From Kofleriaceae bacterium (lineage in GTDB: Bacteria > Myxococcota_A > Polyangia > Haliangiales > Haliangiaceae), in contig JAGPCO010000018.1 in the NCBI GenBank assembly GCA_018058095.1, positions 1 through 64,000 on the forward strand: a stretch of 64,000 bases of DNA, given 5' to 3'. This document shows positions 8,011-16,958 of this stretch, piece after piece (position 1 is the first letter of the stretch; every line of letters starts with the position of its first letter). A program made the position numbers and the translations under genes. The notes under the pieces were generated by a model. It saw nothing but the letters and a program-made list of their open reading frames with translations. It had not been told where the DNA came from and searched no databases.

Positions 8011-8934
8011 ATGAAGTGGCAGCGCGGCACCCGCAACGATGACGTGGTCGACATCCGCGGCCAGAAGGCGTCGCGGGGCCCAGCCTCGGCCGCCAAGCTC
8101 GGCGGCGGCGGCGCCATCCTGGTCGTGGTGATCGGCCTCATCGCCTCCGCCCTCGGGGTGAACATCCCCGGGCTCGGCGGGGGAGGAGGAGGCGGCGGCG
8201 GTGGCCTCGGTGGCCTCGGCGGCGCGGGCGCGCAGGCGCAGGGTGGCGGCGGGACGCCGAGCCAGCCGGTGCCCCCGAGCGGGCCCGACCCCGACGCCGA
8301 GATGGTCGACTTCATCCGCTTCGTGATGAAGGACATCCAGGACACCTTCGTGCGCAAGTTCGCCGAGGCCGGCCAGACCTACCAGAACGCCAAGCTGTAC
8401 ATCTTCACCGACGCGGTCGACACCCAGTGCGGGTTCACCAGCGCCCAGGTCGGGCCGTTCTACTGCCCGCCCGATGCGTCGGCCTACATCGATCTGTCCT
8501 TCTACCGCGACCTGCGCTCGCGCTTCGGCGCGCCCGGCGACTTCGCCCAGGCCTACGTGCTGGCCCACGAGATCGGCCACCACATCCAGAACCTGCTCGG
8601 CACCGACGACAAGGTTCGGGCCCGGAGCCGCGGCCAGGGCAAGGCGGCGCAGAACGAGCTGTCGGTCCGGCAGGAGCTGCAGGCCGACTGCTACGCCGGC
8701 GTGTGGGCCTCGGCCGCCGGCGACAAGCAGCTGCTCGACGTCGACGACATCCAGGAGGCGGTGCGCGCGGCCCAGGCCATCGGCGACGATCGCCTGCAGA
8801 AGCAGGCCGGCGTGCCGGTCGACGCCGAGACCTGGACCCACGGCTCGAGCGAGCAGCGGGTGCGATGGTTCACCACCGGCTTCCAGTCCGGGCAGCTCGC
8901 CGTATGTGACACGTTCGCCGCCAGATCGCTGTGA
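8011..8934 (+). CDS. YpfJ-type neutral zinc metallopeptidase
   Basis: The 307-residue protein begins MKWQRGTRNDDVVDIRGQ, a start typical of the KPN_02809/YpfJ family (Pfam Zn_peptidase, PF04228). It has one membrane helix near residues 33-52, then a very glycine-rich linker, then the catalytic domain with the zinc motif HEIGHHIQNLLG and the further family motif ELQADCYAGVWA that supplies the third ligand. The peptidase domain should face the periplasm. The physiological substrate of the family is not known. The start choice is supported by TACACT 7 bases upstream and by the family's usual N-terminus. Confidence 0.9.
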   Translation: MKWQRGTRNDDVVDIRGQKASRGPASAAKLGGGGAILVVVIGLIASALGVNIPGLGGGGGGGGGGLGGLGGAGAQAQGGGGTPSQPVPPSGPDPDAEMVDFIRFVMKDIQDTFVRKFAEAGQTYQNAKLYIFTDAVDTQCGFTSAQVGPFYCPPDASAYIDLSFYRDLRSRFGAPGDFAQAYVLAHEIGHHIQNLLGTDDKVRARSRGQGKAAQNELSVRQELQADCYAGVWASAAGDKQLLDVDDIQEAVRAAQAIGDDRLQKQAGVPVDAETWTHGSSEQRVRWFTTGFQSGQLAVCDTFAARSL

Positions 8935-8988
8935 GCCGCTGACCCAGGAGCGTGCGCCGGGCCACGATCCGGGGCGGCTTGGGCCTGC

Positions 8989-8994
8989 TACGCT
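8989..8994 (+). promoter_or_regulatory. -10-like hexamer before the lectin lipoprotein
   Basis: TACGCT lies 10 bases before the ATG at 9005. No ribosome-binding sequence is visible. Confidence 0.4.
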
Positions 8995-9004
8995 TGGGCT
9001 GCCG

Positions 9005-9757
9005 ATGCCCGGGTCCGTCGCTCAGTTGCTCCTCGCCGCCGTGGCCGTCGCCGGGGCGGCGTGTTCGTTCACGCCCGCGGCCGGCCCTGACGACGCGCCG
9101 AGCGGTGGAGCGGATGCGCCCCTCGTGGTCGACGCCGCCGCCACCGGCGCCGATGGTGCGGCCGGTGACGCCCCGAGCGATGGTGGGATCGACCCGTCGG
9201 TCGACGCCGGGGCCGACGCGTCCGTGCCGCCGATCGACGCCGGGGTCGATGCGCCGCCGCCGCCGCCGGTCGATGCCGCGGTCGACGCGCCACCACCGCC
9301 GCCGGTCGATGCCGGGGTCGATGCGCCGCCGCCGCCGCCGGACGCCGCCGCGCCGACCTGTCCCGGCGGCTACGTCGCGGTCGATGGCCTGGCCTCGCGC
9401 TACCGGGTCGTCACCAGCCAGTACCGGCGCTGGACCGGCGCCGAGGCCGACTGCGAGGACGATGGCGCCGGCACCCACCTGGTGGTCCTCGACAGCGCGG
9501 CCGAGCTGGCCCTGCTCGACGCCCGCCTGGGCGAGACGTTCTGGGTCGGCGTGAGCGACCGGGTCAACGAGGGCACCTGGCGCACCGTCACCGGCGTGCC
9601 GGCGCTGCTGCCGTGGAACAGCGGCGAGCCCAACGACATCCTCGGCGAGGACTGCGGCGAGATCGCCGGTGGCGGCCTCAACGACCTCGACTGTGGGGCC
9701 TTCCGCCGCTACGTGTGTGAGTGCGACGGGCTGCCCGCAATCCCTGGCGCGTACTGA
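9005..9757 (+). CDS. C-type-lectin-domain lipoprotein
   Basis: The 250-residue protein has a lipoprotein signal (LLLAAVAVAGAAC, Cys near residue 20), a long Ala/Asp/Pro-rich linker with three tandem copies of a 12-residue unit, and a C-terminal C-type lectin-like domain of about 125 residues. Recognisable landmarks are FWVGVSDRVNEGTW, the calcium-site-like WNSGEPND (EPN is the mannose-type motif), EDCGEI, LNDLDC and YVCECD. Four conserved cysteines are present. The usual WND is LND here, so calcium and sugar binding are plausible but not certain. It would be anchored in the outer membrane and display the lectin domain. Confidence 0.85.
   Translation: MPGSVAQLLLAAVAVAGAACSFTPAAGPDDAPSGGADAPLVVDAAATGADGAAGDAPSDGGIDPSVDAGADASVPPIDAGVDAPPPPPVDAAVDAPPPPPVDAGVDAPPPPPDAAAPTCPGGYVAVDGLASRYRVVTSQYRRWTGAEADCEDDGAGTHLVVLDSAAELALLDARLGETFWVGVSDRVNEGTWRTVTGVPALLPWNSGEPNDILGEDCGEIAGGGLNDLDCGAFRRYVCECDGLPAIPGAY
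9233..9340 (+). repeat. three tandem 36-base coding repeats
   Basis: Three in-frame copies of a 36-base unit encode D-A-x-V-D-A-P-P-P-P-P linkers in the lectin lipoprotein. Copies differ mostly at third codon positions. Confidence 0.85.
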
Positions 9758-9873
9758 GCAGCGAGCGGCGCACGGAGCGTGTGGCCGGCGCGCCATGCCG
9801 AGGCCTCCGGCGCACCGATTGCAGCCACCGCGCCCGCTGCGCGATTCCGCGCCACGGCGGCCGAGCCCGGTGA

Positions 9874-9879
9874 TAGCGT
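9874..9879 (+). promoter_or_regulatory. -10-like hexamer, leaderless start of the LPMO-like gene
   Basis: TAGCGT lies 6 bases before the ATG at 9886. Confidence 0.45.
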
Positions 9880-9885
9880 AGCGGC

Positions 9886-10611
9886 ATGATGCCCCGCCTC
9901 GTTCGCCCCATCCTGCTCGCCGCGGCCACCCTGTCCGTCCCCGCGATCACCGCCGGTGTGGCGCGCGCCCACATCGAGATGGACTTCCCGACGGCGCGGA
10001 CGCTCGACCAGAAGACCATGCACTGCGGCAACACCACCACGCCGCGTGGGGTCGGCCACGTGTTCGCGCCGGGGGCGACGGTCACCCTGCGCTGGCACGA
10101 GACCATCAACCACCCCGGCCACTACCGCGTCAGCTTCAACCCCAACGGCGACACCTTCGGGTTGCCGCCGACGGCGACCGACACCACGCTCGGGATCGAT
10201 CCGCTGGTGCTGGTCGACCTCATCCCCGACGCGGCCGGCGGCGCCGGCACCTACAGCCAGGACATCACGCTGCCGAACATGGAGTGCACCAACTGCACCA
10301 TCCAGGTCATCCAGCTGATGACCGACAAGCCGCCGTACAGCATCAACTACCCGGACCCGGCGGCCAACGACATCTACTTCCAGTGTATCGACGTCGTGCT
10401 GTCGGCCAGCGCGCCCGACGCCAACCCAGGTGGCGGCACGCCCGACGCGGGCGGCGGCGGCAACGCCAACCCCGACGCTGGCATCGGCGGCGGCGAGACC
10501 GGCGGCACGACCGGCGGCTGTGCCGCGGGCGGCGAGCCGGCCGAGTTGCTGCTCGGGCTCGGGCTGGTCGGCGCCGCGGTGGCGCGGCGCCGGCGCTCGC
10601 GCTCGCGCTGA
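9886..10611 (+). CDS. LPMO-like secreted protein with MYXO-CTERM-type tail
   Basis: The 241-residue protein has a signal peptide whose predicted cleavage (GVARA-HIEMDFP) would leave His29 as the first residue. An N-terminal His and a second His (candidates His71, His76, His79 in RWHETINHPGHYRV) are what a copper histidine brace needs, as in lytic polysaccharide monooxygenases. The protein resembles the myxobacterial family annotated as SCE4755 polysaccharide monooxygenase-like. The CTNC and other cysteines may form disulfides. After a Gly/Asn/Asp linker the C-terminus has a Cys, a hydrophobic helix (LLLGLGLVGAAVA) and an Arg cluster, which is the MYXO-CTERM layout for outer-surface sorting. 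Enzyme activity is an inference. Confidence 0.8.
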   Translation: MMPRLVRPILLAAATLSVPAITAGVARAHIEMDFPTARTLDQKTMHCGNTTTPRGVGHVFAPGATVTLRWHETINHPGHYRVSFNPNGDTFGLPPTATDTTLGIDPLVLVDLIPDAAGGAGTYSQDITLPNMECTNCTIQVIQLMTDKPPYSINYPDPAANDIYFQCIDVVLSASAPDANPGGGTPDAGGGGNANPDAGIGGGETGGTTGGCAAGGEPAELLLGLGLVGAAVARRRRSRSR

Positions 10612-10633
10612 TCGCCGGGGCCACGGATCGCCC

Positions 10634-10693
10634 AGATCTGGCACGGGCACGGGCACGGGGCAGGCGTAGAACGCCTGCGGCGTTCGACGCCTG

Positions 10694-10696
<3 letters not shown>
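10634..10696 (-). repeat. palindromic element copy A with GTGCCC tandem repeats, starting at the stop codon of the preceding gene
   Basis: Read on the minus strand, the TAG stop of the 10694-11710 gene is followed directly by a hairpin (10661-10693) with a 7-bp outer arm CAGGCGT/ACGCCTG and a 7-bp inner arm GAACGCC/GGCGTTC around a GCA loop. Then come three GTGCCC-type units and AGATCTGGGC. Copies B and C are at 19147 and 60557. Confidence 0.8.
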
Positions 10697-11710
<1,014 letters not shown>

Positions 11711-11834
11711 GCCCTCTTTCACGGCCCGACCCAAGGTTCGATCTACTCCGGGTGTTCCGGCCGGCACTTTTCGGCCGCCAGCCGATCGACCGCCCAGGCG
11801 GCGTGGTCGGGCCGCCGCCCGCGCCGGTTGTGTG

Positions 11835-11840
11835 TATAGT
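11835..11840 (+). promoter_or_regulatory. -10-like hexamer, leaderless start of the amine-oxidase gene pair
   Basis: TATAGT lies 9 bases before the ATG at 11850. The same string TATAGTGCCGGG precedes the rseP start on the other strand near 38440. Confidence 0.5.
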
Positions 11841-11849
11841 GCCGGGGCC

Positions 11850-12515
11850 ATGCCCGCGAAAAAGCCGTCCAAGACGGCCAAGAAGCCGAAATCAAAGGCA
11901 AAAGCACCGGCCGCCCGACCCGCGGCGGCGCCTCCACCTCGGGGTGGGCGACGCGGCGCCCGGCCGGCCGCGGACGTGGCCCTGGCCGATCCGACCCTGT
12001 TTGCCCCCCTCACCGCCGGTGAGATCGCCGACGCCCTGCGGACCCTGACCGAGGACCGCCGGGTCGCGACGATGGCCAAGGTCGGCCGCTACCGGGTCAT
12101 CGCCACCGAGCCGCTGGTGGTCAAGCCGCCCAACCCGCTGGCCGGGCATCGCCTGGCCCGGGTCGTCGTGTACGACTACGCGGCCGATCGCTGCGTCGAC
12201 GCCTGCGTCGATCTCGACGCCGGCGTGACCGCACACCTCGACGTCAACCGCAGCCAGCCCATGCTGTCGCGCGACGAGGAGGCCGCGGCCATCGCCGTGG
12301 CCATGGCCGACGACAACGTGCGCAGCAAACTGACCCTGGGCGAGGAGCCGCAGCTGGCCATGCACTACTGGGCCGACACCCCCAACGACATCGCCTACAG
12401 CCGGCGCTCGGCCGCCGTGCTGTTCGGCCGGCCGCAGGGCCACCCGTCGCTGGTGGCGGTGGTCAACCTCCTCGACAACACGGTGACCCAGGTCGTCCCG
12501 GCCGGGCAGTGGTGA
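11850..12515 (+). CDS. copper amine oxidase N2/N3-like domain protein (first half of a split enzyme)
   Basis: After a Lys/Ala/Pro-rich start of about 45 residues, the 221-residue protein shows the order seen in the N2 and N3 domains of copper amine oxidases: a PLTAGEIADALRTL helix (family form HPLxPLTxxEI), an edge strand with ATEPLVVKPP, RVVVYDYAADRCVDACVDL, the QPMLSRDEEAAAIAVAMADD stretch (family: Q-P-x-hydrophobic-x-x-E-E) and a last segment LVAVVNLLDNTVTQVV. The catalytic domain is not here but in the next gene, 7 bases downstream on the same strand. No signal peptide is visible, so the protein is probably cytoplasmic. The assignment is by pattern and context. Confidence 0.6.
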   Translation: MPAKKPSKTAKKPKSKAKAPAARPAAAPPPRGGRRGARPAADVALADPTLFAPLTAGEIADALRTLTEDRRVATMAKVGRYRVIATEPLVVKPPNPLAGHRLARVVVYDYAADRCVDACVDLDAGVTAHLDVNRSQPMLSRDEEAAAIAVAMADDNVRSKLTLGEEPQLAMHYWADTPNDIAYSRRSAAVLFGRPQGHPSLVAVVNLLDNTVTQVVPAGQW

Positions 12516-12522
12516 GGCGCTC

Positions 12523-13329
12523 ATGAGCAACGTCATCAACGAGGCCGGCTGGCGCTTCCACTGGCGGCTGACCGAGTCGGCCGGGATCATGATCTACCTG
12601 GCCGACTACAAGGGCCGGCGTGTGTTGTGGGAGGGCTCGCTGCCGTACGTCACCGTCGACCACCAGGAGCAGTCGCTCGACGTCGACACCGACCACACGC
12701 CCGAGCCGCACGGCCCGTGGTGGGTGCCGCTCGGGGCCCGCACCCTGGTCGGCAGCGTCCGCGTGCAGTCGTTCCGCGGCGGGGTCGAGCTGTCGGCCAC
12801 CTTCGCGGCCGGGCCCTACAACTACGTCCAGCTGTGGCGCTTCCACGACGACGGCCGGCTGTGCCCGTGGCTGACCATCTACGGCTCGGGCGTCCACGAC
12901 CACCACACCTACCACCCGCACTGGCGGTTCGACTTCGACCTCGACGGCGCCGGCGCCGACGCGATCGAGCGCTTCGATGACGGCCGGTGGAACCGGGTCG
13001 AGGAGGAGGGCTGGTTCCCGTACGGCGGCGAGGCCGACGAGCACGGCAACGTGTGGCGCCAGATCGACTTCGCGTCGGGCGCGGCCATCAACATCCGCCC
13101 GCACGTGTGGGACGACGCCGAGATGTTCGCGGTGCGCTACCACGACGGCGAGTGGGCGCCGTTCTCGCCACGGTCCGAGGCCGGCGCGCAGCCGTTCCCG
13201 GCCGGCTACCTCGGGCACGAGCCGCTCGACGATCAGGACGTGACGCTGTGGTACGTCGGTCACATCCACTACGACCAGTCGTTTCCGTACACGGCCGGGC
13301 CGTGGATCCGCGTCGAGGGCCTGAGCTGA
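12523..13329 (+). CDS. compact copper amine oxidase-like catalytic domain (second half of a split enzyme)
   Basis: The 268-residue protein aligns by eye with the catalytic domain of copper amine oxidases: GWRFHWRLTESAGIMI near the start, RRVLWEGSLPYVTV, then GPYNYVQLWRFHDDG, which matches the family stretch around the topaquinone Tyr (G-N-Y-D-Y...W-x-F-x-x-D-G). That would make Tyr99 the cofactor precursor, with the preceding Asn replaced by Pro and the following acid by Asn. His131 and His133 (YHPHWRFDFDLDG) match the H-x-H copper ligands and His249 (WYVGHIHYD) the third. At 268 residues it is much shorter than the usual domain of about 400. Activity is uncertain because of the changed motif. 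Confidence 0.6.
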   Translation: MSNVINEAGWRFHWRLTESAGIMIYLADYKGRRVLWEGSLPYVTVDHQEQSLDVDTDHTPEPHGPWWVPLGARTLVGSVRVQSFRGGVELSATFAAGPYNYVQLWRFHDDGRLCPWLTIYGSGVHDHHTYHPHWRFDFDLDGAGADAIERFDDGRWNRVEEEGWFPYGGEADEHGNVWRQIDFASGAAINIRPHVWDDAEMFAVRYHDGEWAPFSPRSEAGAQPFPAGYLGHEPLDDQDVTLWYVGHIHYDQSFPYTAGPWIRVEGLS

Positions 13330-13643
13330 GCAGGCGGTCAGGCGCCGCGTGGTCCCGGCGTCGACGTGAGCGTCGACGGTTTCGTGGGCGCCCTTCGTGG
13401 CCGTGGCCGTGCACCTGAACGGGAACGACACCGTGATCGTGGTCGGGTCCCGTGGTCGCCGCCGCTGCCCTGTGGCGATTCCCCTCACCCTCGACGGTCA
13501 GGCCATGCCCGGCGCCGTCGGTGTCGAGCTTCCCGCCAGCACTGGCGCCGCAACCCGCTGGAACCACGAGCCTCGGCCCCTGGCACGTGCCCTGCTTGAT
13601 GGGGCCGCGGCCAGTCGATCACCGGCCAGGGAGATCAACGTTC
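13330..13643 (+). other. intergenic stretch with a candidate sigma-54 promoter
   Basis: This 314-base region has no convincing gene. Short open frames here lack a plausible start and product. A sigma-54-like promoter is the only clear feature (13581-13596). Confidence 0.5.
13581..13596 (+). promoter_or_regulatory. candidate sigma-54 (-24/-12) promoter
   Basis: TGGCACGTGCCCTGCT has the TGGCAC -24 box and a TGC -12 box with GG and GC exactly 10 bases apart, as sigma-54 requires. Transcription would start near 13607, about 37 bases before the ATG at 13644. Confidence 0.55.
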
Positions 13644-15020
13644 ATGTACCGACACCTAGCTTCGCATCTTCTCGCCTCGGCCCTCCTGGTCACCGCCGCC
13701 TGTGGCGGCGACGACGGCAACGACGTGACCCCGACGCTCATCCCGGGCGGCGGCGTGTCCGATCCGGGCATCGATGGTGAGGTCAACGTCTACGTCATCG
13801 ACGAGGACACCGACGCCCCGATCAGCGGCGCCACCGTGCGCGTCGGTGCGATCGAGGGCACGACCGACGCCACCGGCCTGTTCGTCGCCGCCGGCGCCGA
13901 CCTGGTCGGGCCGCAGACCATCCTGGTCAAGGCGACCGGCCGCGGCTCGGGCATGTGGGTCGGGGTCGGCGGCGCCAACATCACCATCGGCCTCGGCCTG
14001 AACCCGGAGCCGATGGTGGACCCGCCGCAGGCCGAGCTGTCGGGCACCATCGCCGGCTGGGACAACCAGACCGTGGCCGAGGGCCACATCCGGGTGGCCC
14101 TGGTGACGTACTCGCAAGGCAAGAACCTCGACGACGCCGGCAACGACATCGAGCAGCCGGCCGGGACGAACAACCTCCCCGCCGGCGCCTGCGTCCGCCT
14201 GCCCGACGGCACCCCGGGGCAACGCCCCTGCGCCTGGCGGGTCGCCGCCCGCACCGGCACCATCGCGCTCGGCGCCGTCGTGGTCGACGTCGACACCAAC
14301 GGCACGCCGCTCGATGACAGCGACGACACCCAGGCCGTGATCGGCGCCGCCGTGCTCAACCCGATCACCGTCGTCGCCGGGACCAACCAGGCCGGTCTCA
14401 GCCTCGACCTGCTGGCCCCGGCGCAGCTGACCACCGCCGCGGTGGCCTTCGGCACGCTGCCGGCCGGGTGGACCCTGGCCCAGGGCGTCGTCGGCCTCGA
14501 CCTCGGCGCGGGCGGGGTGCTGCGGACCCAGCTGGTGACGCCGGCGGCCTCCACCGTGGTGGTGCCCAGCCTGTCGGTCGCGACCGGCTCGAGCTATGAG
14601 CTGCTGGTGGTGGCCAGGGAGAGCGACGCCGCCGACGCCGCCGAGAGCGTCGTCATCCGCCGCGGCCTGGCCTCGGCCAGCGGCCTCGACGCCGGCGCGT
14701 TCCTGACCCCGCCGACCGGCCTGGCCTCGGATCGCGCCACCATCTCGCTGGCCCGCTCGGCCGGGGCCGACCTCGACATCATCGAGATCAGCACCTCGTC
14801 GGGGAGCGGCACCAGCAACCAGGTGTTCGGGATCGCCATCCTCGACGGCACCACCAGCGTGACCCTGCCGACCGACTTCGCGCCGCTGCCGAGCGGCGCG
14901 CTCGAGGTCAAGGCGACCTCGGCCGACCTGGCCGACGGCGTCGAGCTCGACGACTTCGCCATCGACGACTTCGAGACCCTGCTGCTGCGGGCCGCCAGCG
15001 ACAGCATCCGGCTGAACTGA
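13644..15020 (+). CDS. lipoprotein with carboxypeptidase-regulatory-like (Ig-like) domain
   Basis: The 458-residue protein has a lipoprotein signal (LLASALLVTAACGGDDG). Residues 48-110 form a carboxypeptidase-regulatory-like beta-sandwich (VNVYVIDEDTDAPISGATVR, then GTTDATGLFV). The remainder is beta-rich, Asp/Ala/Gly-rich, with a possible second sandwich and cysteines at CVRLPDG and PCAWRV. It is probably surface-attached. No enzymatic domain was found. It appears to be driven by a sigma-54 promoter. Confidence 0.75.
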   Translation: MYRHLASHLLASALLVTAACGGDDGNDVTPTLIPGGGVSDPGIDGEVNVYVIDEDTDAPISGATVRVGAIEGTTDATGLFVAAGADLVGPQTILVKATGRGSGMWVGVGGANITIGLGLNPEPMVDPPQAELSGTIAGWDNQTVAEGHIRVALVTYSQGKNLDDAGNDIEQPAGTNNLPAGACVRLPDGTPGQRPCAWRVAARTGTIALGAVVVDVDTNGTPLDDSDDTQAVIGAAVLNPITVVAGTNQAGLSLDLLAPAQLTTAAVAFGTLPAGWTLAQGVVGLDLGAGGVLRTQLVTPAASTVVVPSLSVATGSSYELLVVARESDAADAAESVVIRRGLASASGLDAGAFLTPPTGLASDRATISLARSAGADLDIIEISTSSGSGTSNQVFGIAILDGTTSVTLPTDFAPLPSGALEVKATSADLADGVELDDFAIDDFETLLLRAASDSIRLN

Positions 15021-15086
15021 GCCTGGGCCTGGCGCGCCGGCCCCGGACCAGGCGAAACTGGGGCCGCGCCGATGTGTCGACCTGTC

Positions 15087-16466
15087 ATGACCAGATCCGC
15101 GCCGCTGCTCCTGCTGGTGGGCGCCGTGGCCTGTTCGGGCCGGGCCGGGCCGACGTTGCCCGGGCCAGCCGCAGCGCGGGCCGGTGCGAGCGCCGACGCC
15201 GCGCCGGGGGCGGACCAGCCGGATCAGGGCGAGCCGCCGCCACCTACCAGCCCGCCGCCACGCGTCGACTGGGCCGCCGCCCGCATCGACAGTGACGCCG
15301 AGCTGGCCGCGGTGTGGCGACGCCTGGTCCCGGTCGCGCTCGACTGGGACCTGGCGGTGGCCGACATCCCCGACGACGCCACCGCGCGCGCCCTGGCCAT
15401 CGGCCTGCTGCGCGCCGGCAACTTCGTGTGCACCCGGGTGCACCAGGCCCCGGTCGGCTGTCGCGCCGGCGCCGGCGCCGAGCTGGCCGACGTGGCGCCG
15501 ACCGCCACCCTCGACGACCCGTGCCTGCGCAGGCAGGTCGCGCTGTGGGCGATCGAGCGGCTGTCGACCGAGGACGTCGTCGCCCTGGCGCCGACCCTCG
15601 AGCAGCTGGTCCGGATCGGGCCACCCGAGCCGGCGCTGGCCGACGCCGTGCTGGAGGCGGCCATCGACGCGCCCGAGCCGGTGCGGCTGCGCCTCGTCGC
15701 CGCCGCCAAGGCCGCCGGCCAGGACCGCGCCGCCGACGACAACCTGGGCGGGCTGTCCGACGCCGCCATGATCACCGCGGCGCGCGACTGGCACCTCGAC
15801 GGCGCCGTCGAGGCCATCGACGCCGGGCTGGCGCGCCCGACCTACCTGGCCGCGTTGACCGACCTGCGCCTGCGGCCGGCGACCCGGCTGCACGCCCTGA
15901 CCGAGCTGGTCAGCCTGCTCGACGTCACCGCGACCGCGCTGCCGCGCGACCTCGAGGCGGGCCTGGTCAAGGGCAGCGCCGACCCCGACTGCGGCGTGGC
16001 CATGGCCGCGGCCGAGGCCCTGGCCAGCTTCGGCAAGGTCGGTCACCTGCCGCGGGCCCCGGCCAGCCGCCGCCCGGCCGACCTGCTGCGTACGTTGTGC
16101 TTGCTGGTCCACGCCGAGGGGCCGGCGCCGCTGCCGCGTGGGCTCATCGCCCCGCGCGGGCTGACCGTGATCGAGCGCGTGTACGACCCGACCCAGCTCG
16201 ACGACGCGCCCGACGACGGCGACGGCGATCCACGCATGACCCGCACGGTCACCACCACGCCGGCCAGCGAGGTGGAGGTGGTGCCGTTCGACGACGAGCT
16301 GGTCACCGCCCTGGCCGGGTGCCGGGCCTCCCCCTGCGTCGACCCCAGCACCGGCGTGCGCTTCAGCTTCGGCCTGGCCACGGTGGCCGGCCGCCTCACC
16401 CTGGCGTCGATCGAGCGCTTCGAGGGGCCCGACCGCTGCGGCGAGCCCGAGCTGCCGTCGCCGTGA
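15087..16466 (+). CDS. lipoprotein with helical (HEAT-like) repeats
   Basis: The product is 459 residues from the ATG at 15087; an ATG at 15072 would add MCRPV. The lipobox LLLLVGAVACSG is followed by a Pro/Ala-rich linker, then an all-helical region of Ala/Leu-rich repeats (LRRQVALWAIERLSTEDVVA, CGVAMAAAEALASFGKVGHL) resembling HEAT repeats. The C-terminal part has a Cys pair (GCRASPCVDPSTGVRFSF). Function is unknown. Confidence 0.7.
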   Translation: MTRSAPLLLLVGAVACSGRAGPTLPGPAAARAGASADAAPGADQPDQGEPPPPTSPPPRVDWAAARIDSDAELAAVWRRLVPVALDWDLAVADIPDDATARALAIGLLRAGNFVCTRVHQAPVGCRAGAGAELADVAPTATLDDPCLRRQVALWAIERLSTEDVVALAPTLEQLVRIGPPEPALADAVLEAAIDAPEPVRLRLVAAAKAAGQDRAADDNLGGLSDAAMITAARDWHLDGAVEAIDAGLARPTYLAALTDLRLRPATRLHALTELVSLLDVTATALPRDLEAGLVKGSADPDCGVAMAAAEALASFGKVGHLPRAPASRRPADLLRTLCLLVHAEGPAPLPRGLIAPRGLTVIERVYDPTQLDDAPDDGDGDPRMTRTVTTTPASEVEVVPFDDELVTALAGCRASPCVDPSTGVRFSFGLATVAGRLTLASIERFEGPDRCGEPELPSP

Positions 16467-16531
16467 CCGGCCGGCGTGGCTCGCGACAAAGCCCCTGCGC
16501 CGGGGCCGGGGCTGTGGCAGGATCACCGACG

Positions 16532-16825
16532 ATGTCGAAGCTGACGCTGGTCATGGCCGTCGCGTTCGGGTTGCTGGCCCCGGCCGGCTCGGCGGGTGCG
16601 CAGGTCGTCAAGCTCAAGCCGACGTCTGCCGCCCCCGCCAAGAAGAAGCCGGCGCCGGCGCCGCGCCGCAAGGCCCCGGCCCGGCCCAAGAAGAAGAAGC
16701 CCACGCCGGCGGCCCGGCGACCGGAAGTGAAGCTGGTCCCCGACGACGACGAGCCGGTGGCTCGAACCAGCCGTGACGATGGCGGGGTCCGGGTCAAGCT
16801 GAGCTTCCGCGACGCCGACGACTGA
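16532..16825 (+). CDS. small secreted Lys/Pro/Ala-rich protein
   Basis: The 97-residue product has a signal peptide (LTLVMAVAFGLLAPAGSAGA) followed by a very basic, disordered Lys-Pro-Ala-Arg stretch and a short acidic C-terminus (KLVPDDDEPV ... VKLSFRDADD). No family is recognised. It lies 133 bases ahead of ftsQ on the same strand. Confidence 0.55.
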   Translation: MSKLTLVMAVAFGLLAPAGSAGAQVVKLKPTSAAPAKKKPAPAPRRKAPARPKKKKPTPAARRPEVKLVPDDDEPVARTSRDDGGVRVKLSFRDADD

Positions 16826-16930
16826 TCGAGCCTGGCCGGCGGCGCGCTGGCGCCGCGCTCCCACCTGAACGCCCGTGCGGGCGAGATCTCGTCGCCGCGC
16901 CCGTCGGCGAAAAGATCGTGCGTGGCGGAC

Positions 16931-16944
16931 GGCAAAAATTTGCC
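16931..16944. promoter_or_regulatory. A/T-rich inverted repeat upstream of ftsQ
   Basis: GGCAAAAATTTGCC has 6-base arms (GGCAAA/TTTGCC) around AA and stands out in very GC-rich sequence, 14 bases before the ftsQ ATG. It could be an operator or part of the promoter. Confidence 0.35.
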
Positions 16945-16958
16945 CGCTCCTCGGGGGC

